Below are positions 1-10,641 of a stretch of 36,282 nt of DNA, one piece after another (position 1 is the stretch's first letter; every line of letters starts with the position of its first letter). Position numbers and translations under genes: made by a program. The DNA is from Cylindrodendrum hubeiense (Eukaryota > Ascomycota > Sordariomycetes > Hypocreales > Nectriaceae): NCBI GenBank assembly GCA_014621425.1, contig JAANBB010000407.1:1-36282 (forward strand). Direction: 5' to 3'. Below the pieces are notes generated by a model, which made no database searches, was not told the DNA's origin, and saw only the letters and a program-made list of their open reading frames with translations.

Positions 1-376
1 TACGGTCCCCCCCAGGGCCAGTACGGCCCCCCCCAGGGCCAGCAGCCCATGCAGTACCAACAGGCGCCCCCGCAGCAGCAGCAGCAGAAGGGCAATGGCG
101 GCGGCAACTGCCTCACGGCCTGTCTCGCCGCTCTCTGTTGTTGTTGTGTCTGTGAAGAGACGTGCGAATGCTGGTACGTCCTTTCATCTGCTTTCGCCCA
201 TTGCATTATTGCTTCAGCGCAATTCTCTGCCGCGCGCATCGTTGGCGCAAGCCCAGCTCCATCCTGCCCTGCGCCCCACGCTCTCTCCCCCCAACAACGC
301 TACGCTTCGTATCCCATTCCGCGCCGCCTGTTGCTGACACCGCTCTAGTTTCGAATGCTGCGAGTGCCTCTGCTAA
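1..376 (+). CDS. CYSTM-type cysteine-rich tail protein, C-terminal part (5' end outside window)
   Basis: Only the 3' end is present. The reading frame is open from base 1 and shows YGPPQGQ repeats, a Gln/Pro-rich stretch, then a Cys-rich segment (CLTACLAALCCCCVCEET). I place an intron at 174-348 (donor GTACGT, branch GCTGAC near 334, acceptor CTCTAG), so the coding exons are 1-173 and 349-376. Splicing turns the tail into CECCFECCECLC and stop TAA at 374-376; reading through the intron would end the Cys-rich pattern. The layout (Pro/Gln/Tyr-rich N-terminal part, very short Cys-rich hydrophobic C-terminus) is that of CYSTM proteins, tail-anchored or palmitoylated membrane proteins linked to stress tolerance. 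Intron length (175 nt) is the longest in the window. The function of this member is not known; the family call rests on the tail alone. Confidence 0.75.
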
Positions 377-967
377 GGCAGCCTCGATTGAACAATCATC
401 ACGACGTCGACGCCCAATGCTCGATTGCCGTGACAAATGACCCCGGCGCGAACACCTGGGAAATGACCCATCCCAAATACCCCCGGTCCCTGGTGTGTTG
501 CGACGGGTGGAGCGACGTAGGTGGAGAACCATATGAAGAGGAGGATCAGTGGAAACCGGAACACGGCAGACGGAATACGGGAGATGAGACATGCGAGCGG
601 CCCCGTTTATGTCCTGTGTGTCGTTGGAAATACGTATCAATGAGGAGAGTCCCTCTCTAGAGTCCCCCTCTAGAGCCACCGCAGAGCGCTCGTTGGTCTT
701 GTTTAGCTTTCATTCTTGTTTTCTATGTCAAACCTAAAGAGTTCAAAAATGACATTCTACCAAACTTGGCGTACAGATGTCGCCCACAATTTGGGCGCAT
801 TGAAGGGTTGTCACCTCAAACTGGTGGGGGACATTGGGGCCGTCGCATGGGAATTGATTGCTTGCTTTTCATAATACCATGGCCACAAACCGTTTTCCCC
901 ACCGTCCACCTTTCTGTGATCAACTATCAACCTATCTGCTTGATACATACAATCAACAGCTCCTTGC
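377..967. other. Convergent 3' intergenic region, no gene seen
   Basis: This 591-base stretch separates the convergent ends of the CYSTM gene and abp1. Short ORFs occur on both strands, but none has a recognisable domain. There are no strong repeats. It most likely holds the two 3' UTRs. Confidence 0.6.
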
Positions 968-3509
968 TCAAGAGTCTAGCTGCACATAGTTGGCCGGGAA
1001 GAGACCGGAGTTTCCAGCATAGTGTCCAAACCACCAATCCTCATCGGGGAACTCGAGTCCCGTAACCGTCGCGTCTTCAGGGAAGCTCAGTTCTGGACCG
1101 CATGGTTAGCCCTTGCATTCTATAGGATATAATGTTGTAGATGAAAGAAGAAACTTACCATTGTCTTCCGCGGCCTCATAGTCGTACAGGGCCGTTGCCG
1201 TGGGCCCGGCCGCACCCACCGGCTCGGGGACCGGGGCCTGGGGCTCCGGAACCGGGTCAGCCGCAGGAGGTGGCGGTGGCGACTCGGGAGCTTGAGCCTC
1301 GGCTTCTCCATCCTCGACAACTTCCACGTAGTTGCTCGGGAAGAGACCGCTCTCTCCCTTTGAGTTGGTGCCCATCCACCAGTCCTCGTCAACCATTTCG
1401 ATGTTTGTCACGTACTCGCCCTCGACCAATTCGACCTCGTTGTCCTCAGCCCTCTCGTAGTCGTACTGGACGATAGCTCGGTAGCCTTCCTGGGACTGGG
1501 CCGGTGCCTGCGGCCCGGCGTGCTCAGGTTCTGGCTCCGGCTCAGACTCCTCGAGCACTTGGTGAGCCACAGCCACGGCGCCCGCTCCAACAGCAAGACC
1601 TGCAACCGCAGCGCCGGCAGCTCGGGCCGCGTGCGACGATTCCTTCTGATCGGGTAGGTCTTGCTCCTTGGGCACGTCAATCTGGCTGGGAGGGAGAGGC
1701 GGGGGAGCTCGCTCCTCTGGGGGAGTTACAGTAGGAGGCGCAGGGCCACGGCTGACGGGAACCGCGATTCGAACAGGGGATGGCTCTCGCTGAGCCACGG
1801 GTTCGTATGCATCAGAGTCCTCGGGCTCATTGTCCTGATCCACGGCAGCTGGTCGGCTGGGAAGTCCAGGAAGGGCAAACCCACCAGACGGTCTCGAGCC
1901 GCCGGGGACGGGAGGTGGCGCAGGCTCATCCTCAACATGACGAGGTCCGGGGTGAGGTGGTGCCGATCCAATGGGGGTAGTATCCTTGAATCGATCACGC
2001 ATGGCAGACACACCGCCAGAGGGCGATGCTGGTGTCTCCTCGGGGCCCGTTTCAGGCTCGCCCGTGTTGTGTTGGCTCACCTCGTCACCCGCGCCGTGAC
2101 CAAAGCTAGACGGCTTTACTGTCGCCCAGCTCTTGCCAGTGTACCCGCTCCTCCACTCGCCTCCGCTCTTCTGAGCCGTGACTGGTGCCGCGCTTGGTGC
2201 GGAACCGGCGCTCGAAGCATTTCCACCCTGCTTGGCCTTCTTCTCTGCCCACAGTTGAGCGGGAGTCTTGCCACCTTGGTCCGCAAAGGTGCGACTGGCA
2301 GCACCAACGGGGGCAGCACCGGGAGCGGCCGGGGATCCAAGACCCAATGCGCCGGGGGTGGGCGCCTTGGTGCCCGAGAAGCTTGCTGCCGCTCCGAACT
2401 TGTTGGAGACCTTGGGTTTGGGGAGCGATGTTAGTCGCTCGGACTGAGCTGGCTGAGAGAAGGCAGCCATGCGATCGGCGACAGGTCGAGGCTCCTCCTC
2501 GGGGGCATCCGGGGCAGGCTTCTGGGCCTTGGCTCGGATAGCAGCAATATCAACCTTTCCGATAGGCTCGTAGGCTCCCTTGATAATTGTTGGTCGATCG
2601 TCCTCGGTCTTCTTCGCCTGAGCGCGGATGGCTGCAATATCAATCTTTCCAACTGGCTGGTAGCCTCCCCTGACGACATGACTGGGCACATCATCCTTGA
2701 AGCCATGGCCACTGCTGGCTGCTGCCGGGCTAGGCGCATTTGTAAGGTCGGCCAGGTTTACCTTTGTTGGCTTGTAAGCGGATTCGACCTTCTCTAGCTG
2801 GCTCCTGGTAACCGGAGGGGCGTCAGTGCCCCAACCATCCGCATCGACACTCTCTTCTTTTCTAGATCGAGCGGCGACGAGGGGGTTGGCTGCGCGGCTG
2901 CTTGTCGTTGGGGTGAATACAGGCTTTGATTTGACAGGAGGTGGCGCAGCGGCGCGAGGAGCGGAGGTTCCGGCCGAGTATTTGGCGCCGGATGCGTCGG
3001 CGACTTTTTGCATGATGGAGTCGACTTCGAGGTCGCTGTCGGAGCGGGCGGTGACCTGGACGTGGTATCCGTGGAGGACCTTTGAGACAGCGGCCAAGTG
3101 ACTGGTGAAGTAGCCCTTGGTCCGCTCAGGGACACCTCCTCCGCACCAGGCAATCAGGATGCTTTTGGGCAGACCGCTGTTGGGGTCCTTGACCTTGACA
3201 AAGGCGAATTGCATGCGGCCCTCGCTGAAGTCCTCGACGAGGTCGGCGAGCTCACCATCTGTCGTCATGTTAGCGAGAGGAGACCAGCCAGTAGGTTGCA
3301 GTGGTTGCCATACCGCCAGTGCCCTGCACTTTGAGGATGCTCTCCTTGGCGCCACTATCCTGAAAGGCATTTAGGAGAGGTGCCTGCACCGAGAACAAGG
3401 CCCACTGGGCATGCGTGGGAGAGCTGGAGGATGGCGCGGGGCCGTTGACGACACCATTGTAGCTGCTCTTTATGGAGGGGCCGTTTATCGACAGATTCAG
3501 GGACGCCAT
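968..3509 (-). CDS. abp1: Actin-binding protein Abp1 (ADF-H domain plus two SH3 domains)
   Basis: Three exons on the minus strand: 3314-3509, 1159-3258 and 968-1092; introns are 3259-3313 (55 nt) and 1093-1158 (66 nt). The product is about 806 residues. Residues 1 to ~140 form an ADF/cofilin-homology domain (start MASLNLSINGPSIKSSYNGV). A long Pro/Ala/acidic linker contains two related units ending GKxDIAAIRA. Two SH3 domains follow at about 658-714 and 751-806, each with the ALYDY/VQYDY, DEDWW and GLFP(A/S)NYV signatures. The last SH3 is completed only after splicing the 3' intron. Abp1 family proteins bind F-actin at endocytic patches, activate Arp2/3 and recruit SH3 ligands. The start was chosen because exon 1 supplies the N-terminal ADF-H strand; the later in-frame ATGs lie inside the intron or the domain. 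It diverges from the glutaredoxin gene. Confidence 0.93.
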
Positions 3510-4139
3510 CGTTGTGCGCTGTTGTCAGATGACGAGGGCAGATGAGTATGGTGAGGGTTGGATGACGGGGGTTGGGGTGACGTTGACACCTGGTTGCTGC
3601 GGCGAGCAGCTCCACAGAGAGAGACTTGACGGTCGGAGACGGCGGAGTTCCGGAGACGCGGGAAGTGGACGCGGAGCGTGAGGAGACAGGCGGGAAGAGG
3701 AGGAAGAGGACCTGTAACACCTGAGGAAGTACGGCGTCGACGAAGGTGTGGTTGCAGTCCGTTGGGAGTTGGGACAAGTTGCAAGACCGGCAAGGTTGAA
3801 AGCTGGTCGGACGGTCGAGTTGGGAACGGGCAATGTGGCTGATGATGTAGCTCCGTACGGGGGCTGCATGACGGTGCCTAACTGGTGCCAACTGGGGCGG
3901 ACTGGGGCGGGGTGAGCTGGGCGTCGGCTTAGTTGCATGCCCGTCTGCTGGGGGCTTCTTCAGGCTTCTGTAATGCATGTAGCGGGGTCGACGGTGTCAT
4001 GGAGTCCAGCCAAAATGACGCAAGCGCGACAGAGCCCCTCCGTGCGACTTGCCCCGCCAAAAATCGAACTTCGCAACCTCGCCCGGCGTGGATCGACACC
4101 AACTGCTCCCCAGCCTCAAACAACATCCAAGCCGCTACC
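3510..4139. promoter_or_regulatory. Divergent promoter region between abp1 and grx4
   Basis: This 630-base segment lies between the start codons of abp1 (minus) and the glutaredoxin gene (plus), so it must hold both promoters and 5' UTRs. An open frame continues upstream of the glutaredoxin ATG to 3933, but the extra residues show no domain. I see no clear TATA box. ORFs on the minus strand are composition artefacts. Confidence 0.6.
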
Positions 4140-4957
4140 ATGTCGACCATCTCCGAAGTCACCAGCGTCCCCGAGTGGGAGCAGGTGTTGGCGTCCGTTC
4201 CACCCACGGCACTCGTTGTGGTCTCCTTCCACGCTCCCTGGGCCGCGCCCTGCGCCCAGATGGCCACGGTCCTGTCGACTCTCGCCTCCGAGTACCCGGT
4301 TGTCGAACCCCTGGCGACCAAGTGGGTGTCCATTAACGCGGAGGATCTTAGCGATATTAGCGAGGCCTATGATGTTACTGCCGTCCCGTTCCTGGTCCTG
4401 CTGAGGAACGGCAAGGTCCTCGAGACCGTGAGCGGCAGCAGCGCTGTCAAGGTCCGAACTGCCATCGAAACCCATGCTCAGCGGTCTGGGCCAGAAGCCC
4501 CCGAGGAAGTTACTGCGAATGGCATGGATGTCGACAGCACGCCGGTTGAGGAGCAGGATCCCGAGAAGAAGAAGGAGGAGTTGTTCAAGCGCCTGGGCGA
4601 CCTAGTGAAGGCTGCTTCTGTGATGCTCTTCATGAAGGGTACCCCCAGCTCACCGCAGTGCGGATTCTCGCGCCAGATGGTTGGCCTCTTGCGAGAGAAC
4701 TCGGTCAAATATGGCTTTTTCAACATCCTGGCCGACGATGAAGTCCGTCAGGGACTCAAGGAGTATGCCGACTGGCCGACGTACCCACAGCTCTGGATTG
4801 ATGGAGAGCTCGTCGGCGGCTTGGACATTGTGAGTAGTCGTCATAATGAGTTTAGCATGTACTCGAACTAACAGTTTTACAGGTCAAGGATGAGATGAGC
4901 AACAATGAGGAGTTTTTCAAGCCTTACAGCGTGGGAACTGGCGAAACAGCCGCCTGA
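4140..4957 (+). CDS. grx4: Monothiol glutaredoxin Grx3/Grx4 (thioredoxin-like + CGFS glutaredoxin domains)
   Basis: Two exons, 4140-4829 and 4883-4957; the 53-nt intron 4830-4882 has donor GTGAGT and acceptor TTACAG. The product is 254 residues. The N-terminal thioredoxin-like domain (about 1-110) carries WAAPC in place of the dithiol WCGPC, with VPFLVLLRNGK downstream. An acidic linker leads to the glutaredoxin domain (about 145-254) with the monothiol active site CGFS, then WPTYPQLWIDGELVGGLDIV. Members of this family bind a [2Fe-2S] cluster as dimers or with BolA-type partners and serve in cytosolic/nuclear iron sensing and delivery; in fungi they control iron regulators such as HapX/Fep1-type factors. 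ATG 4140 was chosen because the Trx domain begins right after it and the context GCTACCATG is favourable. Grx3 and Grx4 cannot be told apart in a fungus with a single gene. Confidence 0.93.
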
Positions 4958-5213
4958 ATGGGACATTTTGCAAAGAAAGATTGCAGCCATGCACATTTCT
5001 CTCCAACGACGTGAAACCTTGGCGGTTATTGCTGGGCGCCGAGCCGCGGAGTCATGAGTCAATATTCCGCTATCAGTGAAGAGCTGTGGAGGCAGCCAAA
5101 TGCAAATCCTAGGGGTTGAAGATGTGGAAATTATAATGATTCAGGGACCGGGTCGTGAGTCAAAAGCTACTAGAGAGCAGCGAGGTACAACGCAGTTGAA
5201 TGGGAGGAATGCC

Positions 5214-5274
5214 GATGATGATGATGATGACGATGACGATGACGATGAAGATGAAGATGAAGATGAAGAAGAAG
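5214..5274. repeat. GAT/GAC/GAA trinucleotide microsatellite
   Basis: About 20 triplets of GAT, GAC and GAA run without interruption. In one plus frame they would encode a poly-Asp/Glu stretch of a 110-residue ORF that starts at 5076, but nothing else in that ORF looks like protein, so I treat it as a simple repeat in the grx4 3' region. Confidence 0.85.
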
Positions 5275-5554
5275 TTTGCCATCTGAACAGCGAAATGCCT
5301 GTCCAGTCAAGCCCACCGACCAGTTATGGTGGTTACACTTCCGCACTCAGTTCCCCTAGACAACCAACCAACCCGCGGACGAGCGCATTCCCAACCTACC
5401 TGTTGTAGCTTTTGGCGCAGGAAAGATAGGCGGTCATGTGCCAAATGCCAGATGCCAGATGCGCCATCATGTAGGGATGCAACGTGGACTTGTACTTTGT
5501 ATCTGTGTTATACTAGAAACTTACTTTGTCGCTGTGGGCGGGCGTTTTGTGTGG

Positions 5555-5587
5555 GCGTTGGCGTTGGCGTTGGTGTTGGCGTTGGCG
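5555..5587. repeat. GCGTTG hexanucleotide repeat
   Basis: Five copies of GCGTTG, one with a single substitution (GTGTTG), followed by a partial copy. Non-coding. Confidence 0.85.
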
Positions 5588-6206
5588 CGTGAGACAGAGC
5601 CAAGACACAGCCATGACATCGATGAATGGGCCTGGACCAGTTTCGAAGGTGACAGGAGCTGACAAATGTCACGGACGGTCTAGGCCCGTCTTCCGACTCT
5701 GCCGTTGCGCGTATTGGGACGCGCAATTATTGGTCGGGGTTGATGGGGCGGATGACTCACAGCTTAGATGCAACCCCACCTTTCCCGCTCAATGAAGCCA
5801 TGATGCATTTGATGATGGTTGTTCAGCGCGGATATGTACCAGCCAGATTGCTGAGCATGACGACAGTTTTCTCTCTTGGCAGCCCAAAGGGTCATTGGGA
5901 TGAAATCGGGTCAAGGGATGGGATGGACTGGGATGGTGTTGACCGACTCATCTCTCCATAATGTAGGTAGGTTTTGTCTAGCGGTATGAAAGTACGGGCG
6001 GGTGTACATGTCACGGACGAACGAGATGTGCTGCTCATTTGACGAAGTCGAGGAACCGGGAGGGGAGGGTAACATGGAAAGGGTTTGGATTCATCGTTCT
6101 CTGTAACCATAACAAGCGCTGGAGACTGCTAATTTAATCCCAGCAGCCATGCTGCGTGGAAACTAGGCACACGGTGACATACGTACGTGGTATTCTTCTA
6201 AGGAGG

Positions 6207-6234
6207 TGGTGCCCATTCTCTGGTGCCCATTCTC
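6207..6234. repeat. Perfect 14-bp tandem duplication
   Basis: The unit TGGTGCCCATTCTC occurs twice in direct succession with no mismatch, in the presumed promoter of the Zn2Cys6 gene. Confidence 0.85.
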
Positions 6235-6850
6235 ACTGCTGCCCTACGTAGGCGGCGCCGGTGCCACCCCGGCCGACGGGTCCGGGCGATCACAGCACAC
6301 CACTGCGACTGCGAGCAGCGCACCCGCGGCACCAGCATCAACTCAACGTAGTGGGCCCCGGCCCCGTCTTGTGCATCACCCCCACCATCGTAGATTAGGA
6401 AAACTGCGGTACCTTGCCGGTGCTAGAGCGAGTTACGTCCATCTCGACTCCGGCGTTAATCAGGCTGACTGACGCTGACGTCCCGAGTCAAGTCTAAGCA
6501 TCGCAAATCCATGCTCTTCTCCATTTCTTCTCCTGCACCATACCGGCCTCTCCGAACCTCGTCGTCTTCCCCACGATCACCACTGACGCTGGCGATTGGT
6601 AAGTGCTTCCCCTTCACGCTCTGCCTGCTGCGAAATGCTGAGTGATCCCCTAGCCCCGAAGCTTGGCTTGATTCTTCGCCTTCGAGACGTGCCATCGCCT
6701 GCCACGACCCTTGCCTCCGCGTCCTAGTCGCATCCGAGGCTTGAGCTGCCGCGCGCATTGTTGTTTGCCGCAACGGCGCAGCACCCGCACCACCGACGCC
6801 TCCGCGAACCATCATAGGCGAATCTCCCGTCTCACTGCAATCCGCCACTT

Positions 6851-6870
6851 TGCGACACCTTGCGACACCT
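6851..6870. repeat. Perfect 10-bp tandem duplication
   Basis: The unit TGCGACACCT occurs twice head to tail, about 440 bases upstream of the Zn2Cys6 start codon. Confidence 0.8.
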
Positions 6871-7311
6871 CGCGCCGCCCATCAAGACCGAGGCACCGAG
6901 GCGTGGCCAGAGCAAGCAACAGGCAGCAGCTCTGGTGGAACCACCGGAGAGAAGGCATCAGAAGAGAGCGACTGGCTCTGAACTCGACCTGAGACTCTAG
7001 GGCGCGCGCGGCATACCGCAAGTTAGCCTAGGGCCCAGGACATCGGGATATTCAGACCCAAACTCCGCCCCGCCATAACCGCGGACGGGATCTATCCTCT
7101 AGCCTTGGGGGCTTGAGACTACTGTTGGCATCCGTCCCCACTGTCCCCGGAGGAGGTCCCCCAGTCCCTTGTCCGGGACTCGGCTGTGATATATTGACGT
7201 CGGCTCCCCGGGGCTGGCGTCCATTTGCGTCCTCCACATCGTCATAACAGCCCACGATCCCACCTTGTCTCTCGAGATACACCCAAGTCTCTTTCCCATT
7301 CTCCAATCACA

Positions 7312-10076
7312 ATGTCACCTACCCCCCCTTCGACCAACTCCTCCCAAGGCGGCCGCTCGCCTGAGGAGCAGTTCCGCGTCGTCAGGAAAAGGAACCGTGT
7401 CCCGCTCAGCTGCTACCCATGCAGGACGAGGAAGTATGTCAACCCAATGCACGCCCTCAGTGCGCCAACGCTAATCATGTCGGCAGATTGTAAGCAAAGG
7501 ATAACTAAACATCTCGTCAGACTTTACTAACGATCCAAAGGAAATGTGATAGGAGTCAACCTTGCAGCAACTGTACGAAGCGGGAAGGTATGGGCACTAC
7601 GTCCTGCTCATATGCTACGCCAGTTGCTCGCAAGAAGAACCAAAGTCAAGGAGACTCAAGTCCCGATGACATGCAGAATCGTATTGACCGTTTAGAAGGC
7701 CTAGTTTTATCTCTAATGCATGGAGGCGCCAATATAGACGCCGCAACAGCCGCCGCTGCTGCGGCCACGACACAATCCACCACCGACAGTGGTTCGTCCG
7801 CCAAGGTTGAGCGCGAAGACGAAGCCGTCATGGTGGACGACGACGACGAAAGCGATACCGAAGAAGGCCTGGCGGCCTCGTTGGGCTTCTTGAAGGTCGA
7901 TACTGACAAGGGAAAGTCTTTATATGTTGGACAGGAACACTGGCACACGATCCTCGCAGATATTTCCGAGGTAAAGAACTACTTCACCTCACATAAGAAG
8001 GAGCTGGAGTCGAGCTACGAGCGGGTCATGTCGTCGAAGCCCATGGCCGCTCGAGAAGGACCCACACTCCTCTTTGGAGCCATTCCAGCCTCAGAGATCG
8101 AGATTCGGGCTGAGCTACCACCCAAGTCAAGCGTTTTAACGCTTTGCGGACGTTACTTCAACTCGATGGATAACGCCGTCAACATCATCCACGGGCCGAC
8201 ATTCCAGAAGCAACTACGAGTCCACTGGCAGGATCCCTCAAAGACCCCTATCATGTGGTTAGGCCTGCTCTACTCCGTCCTCTGTCTTGCGATGCTGAGT
8301 TACCACAAGGTTGGAGATGAACCGCCTGAGTGGAAAGGCCGAACCCTGGAGTTGGCCAACGAATATCGGCTGCGGACCGTCCAGTGCCTCATCAAGTCGG
8401 ATTACACCAAACCCGTCGAGTACACTGTCGAGACCATGATTCTCTACGTATTTGGAGAATATTCATCCCGATGGGACGCCGATCTGGGCTTGTGGCTGAT
8501 CGTGTCGCTGATCACACGAATCGCATTCCGCATGGGGTACCACCGCGATGCGAAGTGGTTCCCCTCCCTTACCCCTTTCCAAGCAGTAAGTACATATCCC
8601 GAGAAGCAGCTTAAACCTCCACCTTTTACCATTGTCTGACACTTTCATAGGAGATGAGACGACGGACATGGGCTCTGGTGCGAATGTGCGACGTCATATT
8701 CTCGCATCAAGTATCACTGCCTAGCATGATCTATGAACATGATTGCGATACTCAGCTTCCTAACAATGTCTTTGACGACGAATTCCATCCCGACATCAAA
8801 TCCATGCCTCCCTCTCGACCTCCAACGGAGCCAACTCCAATAGCTTATATGATTGCCAAGTCCAGACTCTGTAACGAACTCGGCAATATTCTCCAAGCTA
8901 CCAACCGAGTGGGCAAGCATGTGCAGTATGATGAGATTATTCGATTCGACGCCAAGCTTCGTCAGGTGATGCAGGAACTGCCACCTCACCTAAAGTTGAC
9001 TTCGTTGGAGAGCTCGCACGACCCTGTGACATTGATCGTTGCCCGGTTCAATGTTGATATCTTGTACCAGAAGATTTTGTGCCTGCTCCATCGAAAATAC
9101 CTCCCTAGGGCACGCCAGAGCGCAAGATATGCGCACTCGCGACGAAGCGCCATCGAAGCATCCCTGCAAGCTCTAGACCATCTCGCAATTCTTCATCGCG
9201 AGTCCCAGTCCAGTGGCAGGTTGAGGTCAGTCCACTGGTACGTCAAGTCAATCGCAACCAAGGACTTCATCTTGCCCGCGATGCTTGTCATATTGGATTT
9301 GCATTTCGACAACATTGCAGCACAAGCTTCGACTCAACAACAGCACGAAGGAACATTCCTCTACACCCAAGAGCAGCGGTCAAGGATGACTGAAAGCCTG
9401 GAGACGGCTAGAGAAATCTGGAAAACGCTTGCAGACACGTCGATGGAAGCATTCAAGGCGACTAAGATTATTGAAATCATGTTGGAGAAAATCAAAAACC
9501 CCGAACCAGGCGGAGAAATCCATCCAGGTCTGCAGTCGGAACCCATGCAAGATTTGGCTTCGAGCATCGGCATCGATCCGTCGCCGAGCATGACTCCAAG
9601 TATAATTTCCCCCAACAGCCTACCAGAGTTTAACACTGGGATGAACCCATTCTCCCCGCCTAACCCCGCTCCGTTCATGGGGATGGACTTTGGGCTATCG
9701 GCTCCCGAGGGTGTTGACATGCAGACGGAAGGATTCGGCGCTGCAGGCCCGGCGTCTCCGTTTTCTTCGATGTTTAACAACATGGGAAGCGCCTCCAGCA
9801 CTGGGATCGACCTGAACACCAACTTTGACTGGGTAAGTCGCACCTGGCATGCTTACCAATAACTATGGCTAATGATATCAGAATGCGTTCGAGAGTTACA
9901 CCCAAATGGCCAACTGGGGCGCGGACCAGAGCTTCCAGATCTATGGGGCTGAGGGGGATCCGTCTTCCCCTAATAAGAGCTCAACAAGTGGTGGCGCTGG
10001 AGGCACTGGAGGAAGTGGAGGAGGAGGAAGCTCGGCAGGAGGAGGAGGGGGGGCTGGTGGGATGAATATGTCGTGA
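7312..10076 (+). CDS. Zn(II)2Cys6 fungal-specific transcription factor with Fungal_trans domain
   Basis: Five exons: 7312-7433, 7487-7489, 7541-8585, 8651-9832 and 9882-10076. Introns are 53, 51, 65 and 49 nt; the product is about 848 residues. The DNA-binding domain is at 34-64 (Cys 34, 37, 44, 50, 53, 64; core CYPCRTRKLKCDR), followed by a short heptad-like dimerisation segment (about 80-98), an acidic region, and the fungal-specific middle homology domain (from about 245; WLGLLYSVLCLAML and a matching C-terminal half after the third intron). The C-terminus is Pro/Asn/Ser-rich and ends in a Gly/Ser-rich tail. The 3-nt second exon is required for the canonical CX6C spacing. Such factors bind CGG half-sites as dimers; the target genes cannot be read from the sequence and I cannot name an orthologue. 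The start ATG has context CACAATG and precedes a Ser/Pro-rich N-terminus. Confidence 0.9.
7487..7489 (+). other. 3-nt microexon (ATT) inside the zinc-cluster coding region
   Basis: The bases ATT lie between an acceptor (CGGCAG, 7481-7486) and a donor (GTAAGC, 7490-7495). The A completes the Lys codon begun at 7432 and the TT begins the Leu codon completed at 7541. Intron 7490-7540 has a consensus branch site TACTAAC near its 3' end. Without the microexon the cysteine spacing becomes CX5C instead of CX6C. Confidence 0.8.
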
Positions 10077-10641
10077 GGAACATGGATTGATGAAAAGCCT
10101 TGTACAATATGCTGGGATTCATCCAGCTCATGTTGATGATTACATGTCGGGATTACGGAAAATAAAACACTCAACCCTTTAAATCTAATAAACCTGGCTT
10201 GGACTCCCCAAGTAAAAAAAATTTGTGTTTGTATTCCATTTGTTGTATTTCCGTAAAGTTGCATGGCGAGGTTTTGACAAGGAATGGCTTGAATGCTTAC
10301 GTCATAATGGGAGCCATCAGTAATCCTTTTTGTCGCTTGCGACCGGTCTGTCGCCTTCAAACCACCAACCAACAACATCCCTCTTCTCACACCCCAACCA
10401 ACTTCACACATCATAATCCCCTTCAACGTTGTCGCAAAGCAACAATGGTCTTAAAAAGGGCATAGGGGATGTGCCAGCCCCTTGATGCTTGATCTATGCA
10501 ACCATTGAAATAGCATCGTTGCGACCATTCAACCCTGCCTGACAAGTGTTACTTTTCCCACATGCTTGCAGCCTGATCCCGCAGGCGTTTTCTCCTTTTT
10601 CCTTCCACCTTCTTCTCCCAGTGTCGCATTGCTGTGAAGCA
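10077..10641. other. Intergenic region between the Zn2Cys6 and F-box genes
   Basis: This 565-base stretch holds the 3' UTR of the upstream gene, with AATAAA at 10161-10166, and the promoter or leader of the F-box gene. An oligo(A) run lies at about 10214-10221. The F-box frame is open upstream to 10546 but without domain evidence. Confidence 0.55.
10161..10166 (+). terminator. Candidate polyadenylation signal AATAAA
   Basis: A canonical AATAAA hexamer lies 85 bases downstream of the Zn2Cys6 stop codon in an A/T-rich context. Fungal poly(A) signals are loose, so this is a plausible rather than proven site. Confidence 0.4.

Larger units (their letters stand above)
4958..7311. other. 2.35 kb intergenic region and probable long leader of the Zn2Cys6 gene
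   Basis: No gene is supported here. It contains a GAT/GAC/GAA triplet tract (5214-5274), a GCGTTG hexamer tract (5555-5587), a 14-bp tandem duplication (6207-6234) and a 10-bp tandem duplication (6851-6870). The part from about 6480 to 7311 is C/T-rich and has a donor-like GGTAAGT at 6599, so a 5' UTR with an intron is possible. A large regulatory region ahead of a transcription factor gene would be normal for filamentous fungi. Confidence 0.5.

Noticed and set aside
1741..1785. A box-B-like GATTCGAAC suggesting a tRNA
   Set aside because: It lies inside the abp1 coding exon and no cloverleaf stems can be formed around it.
3933..4139. N-terminal extension of the glutaredoxin frame
   Set aside because: The extra 69 residues lack a targeting signal pattern and domain similarity; the thioredoxin fold starts right after ATG 4140.
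5076..5408. 110-codon ORF with a poly-Asp/Glu run
   Set aside because: The acidic run comes from a GAT/GAC/GAA microsatellite; the flanking codons have no protein character and the region is 3' of grx4.
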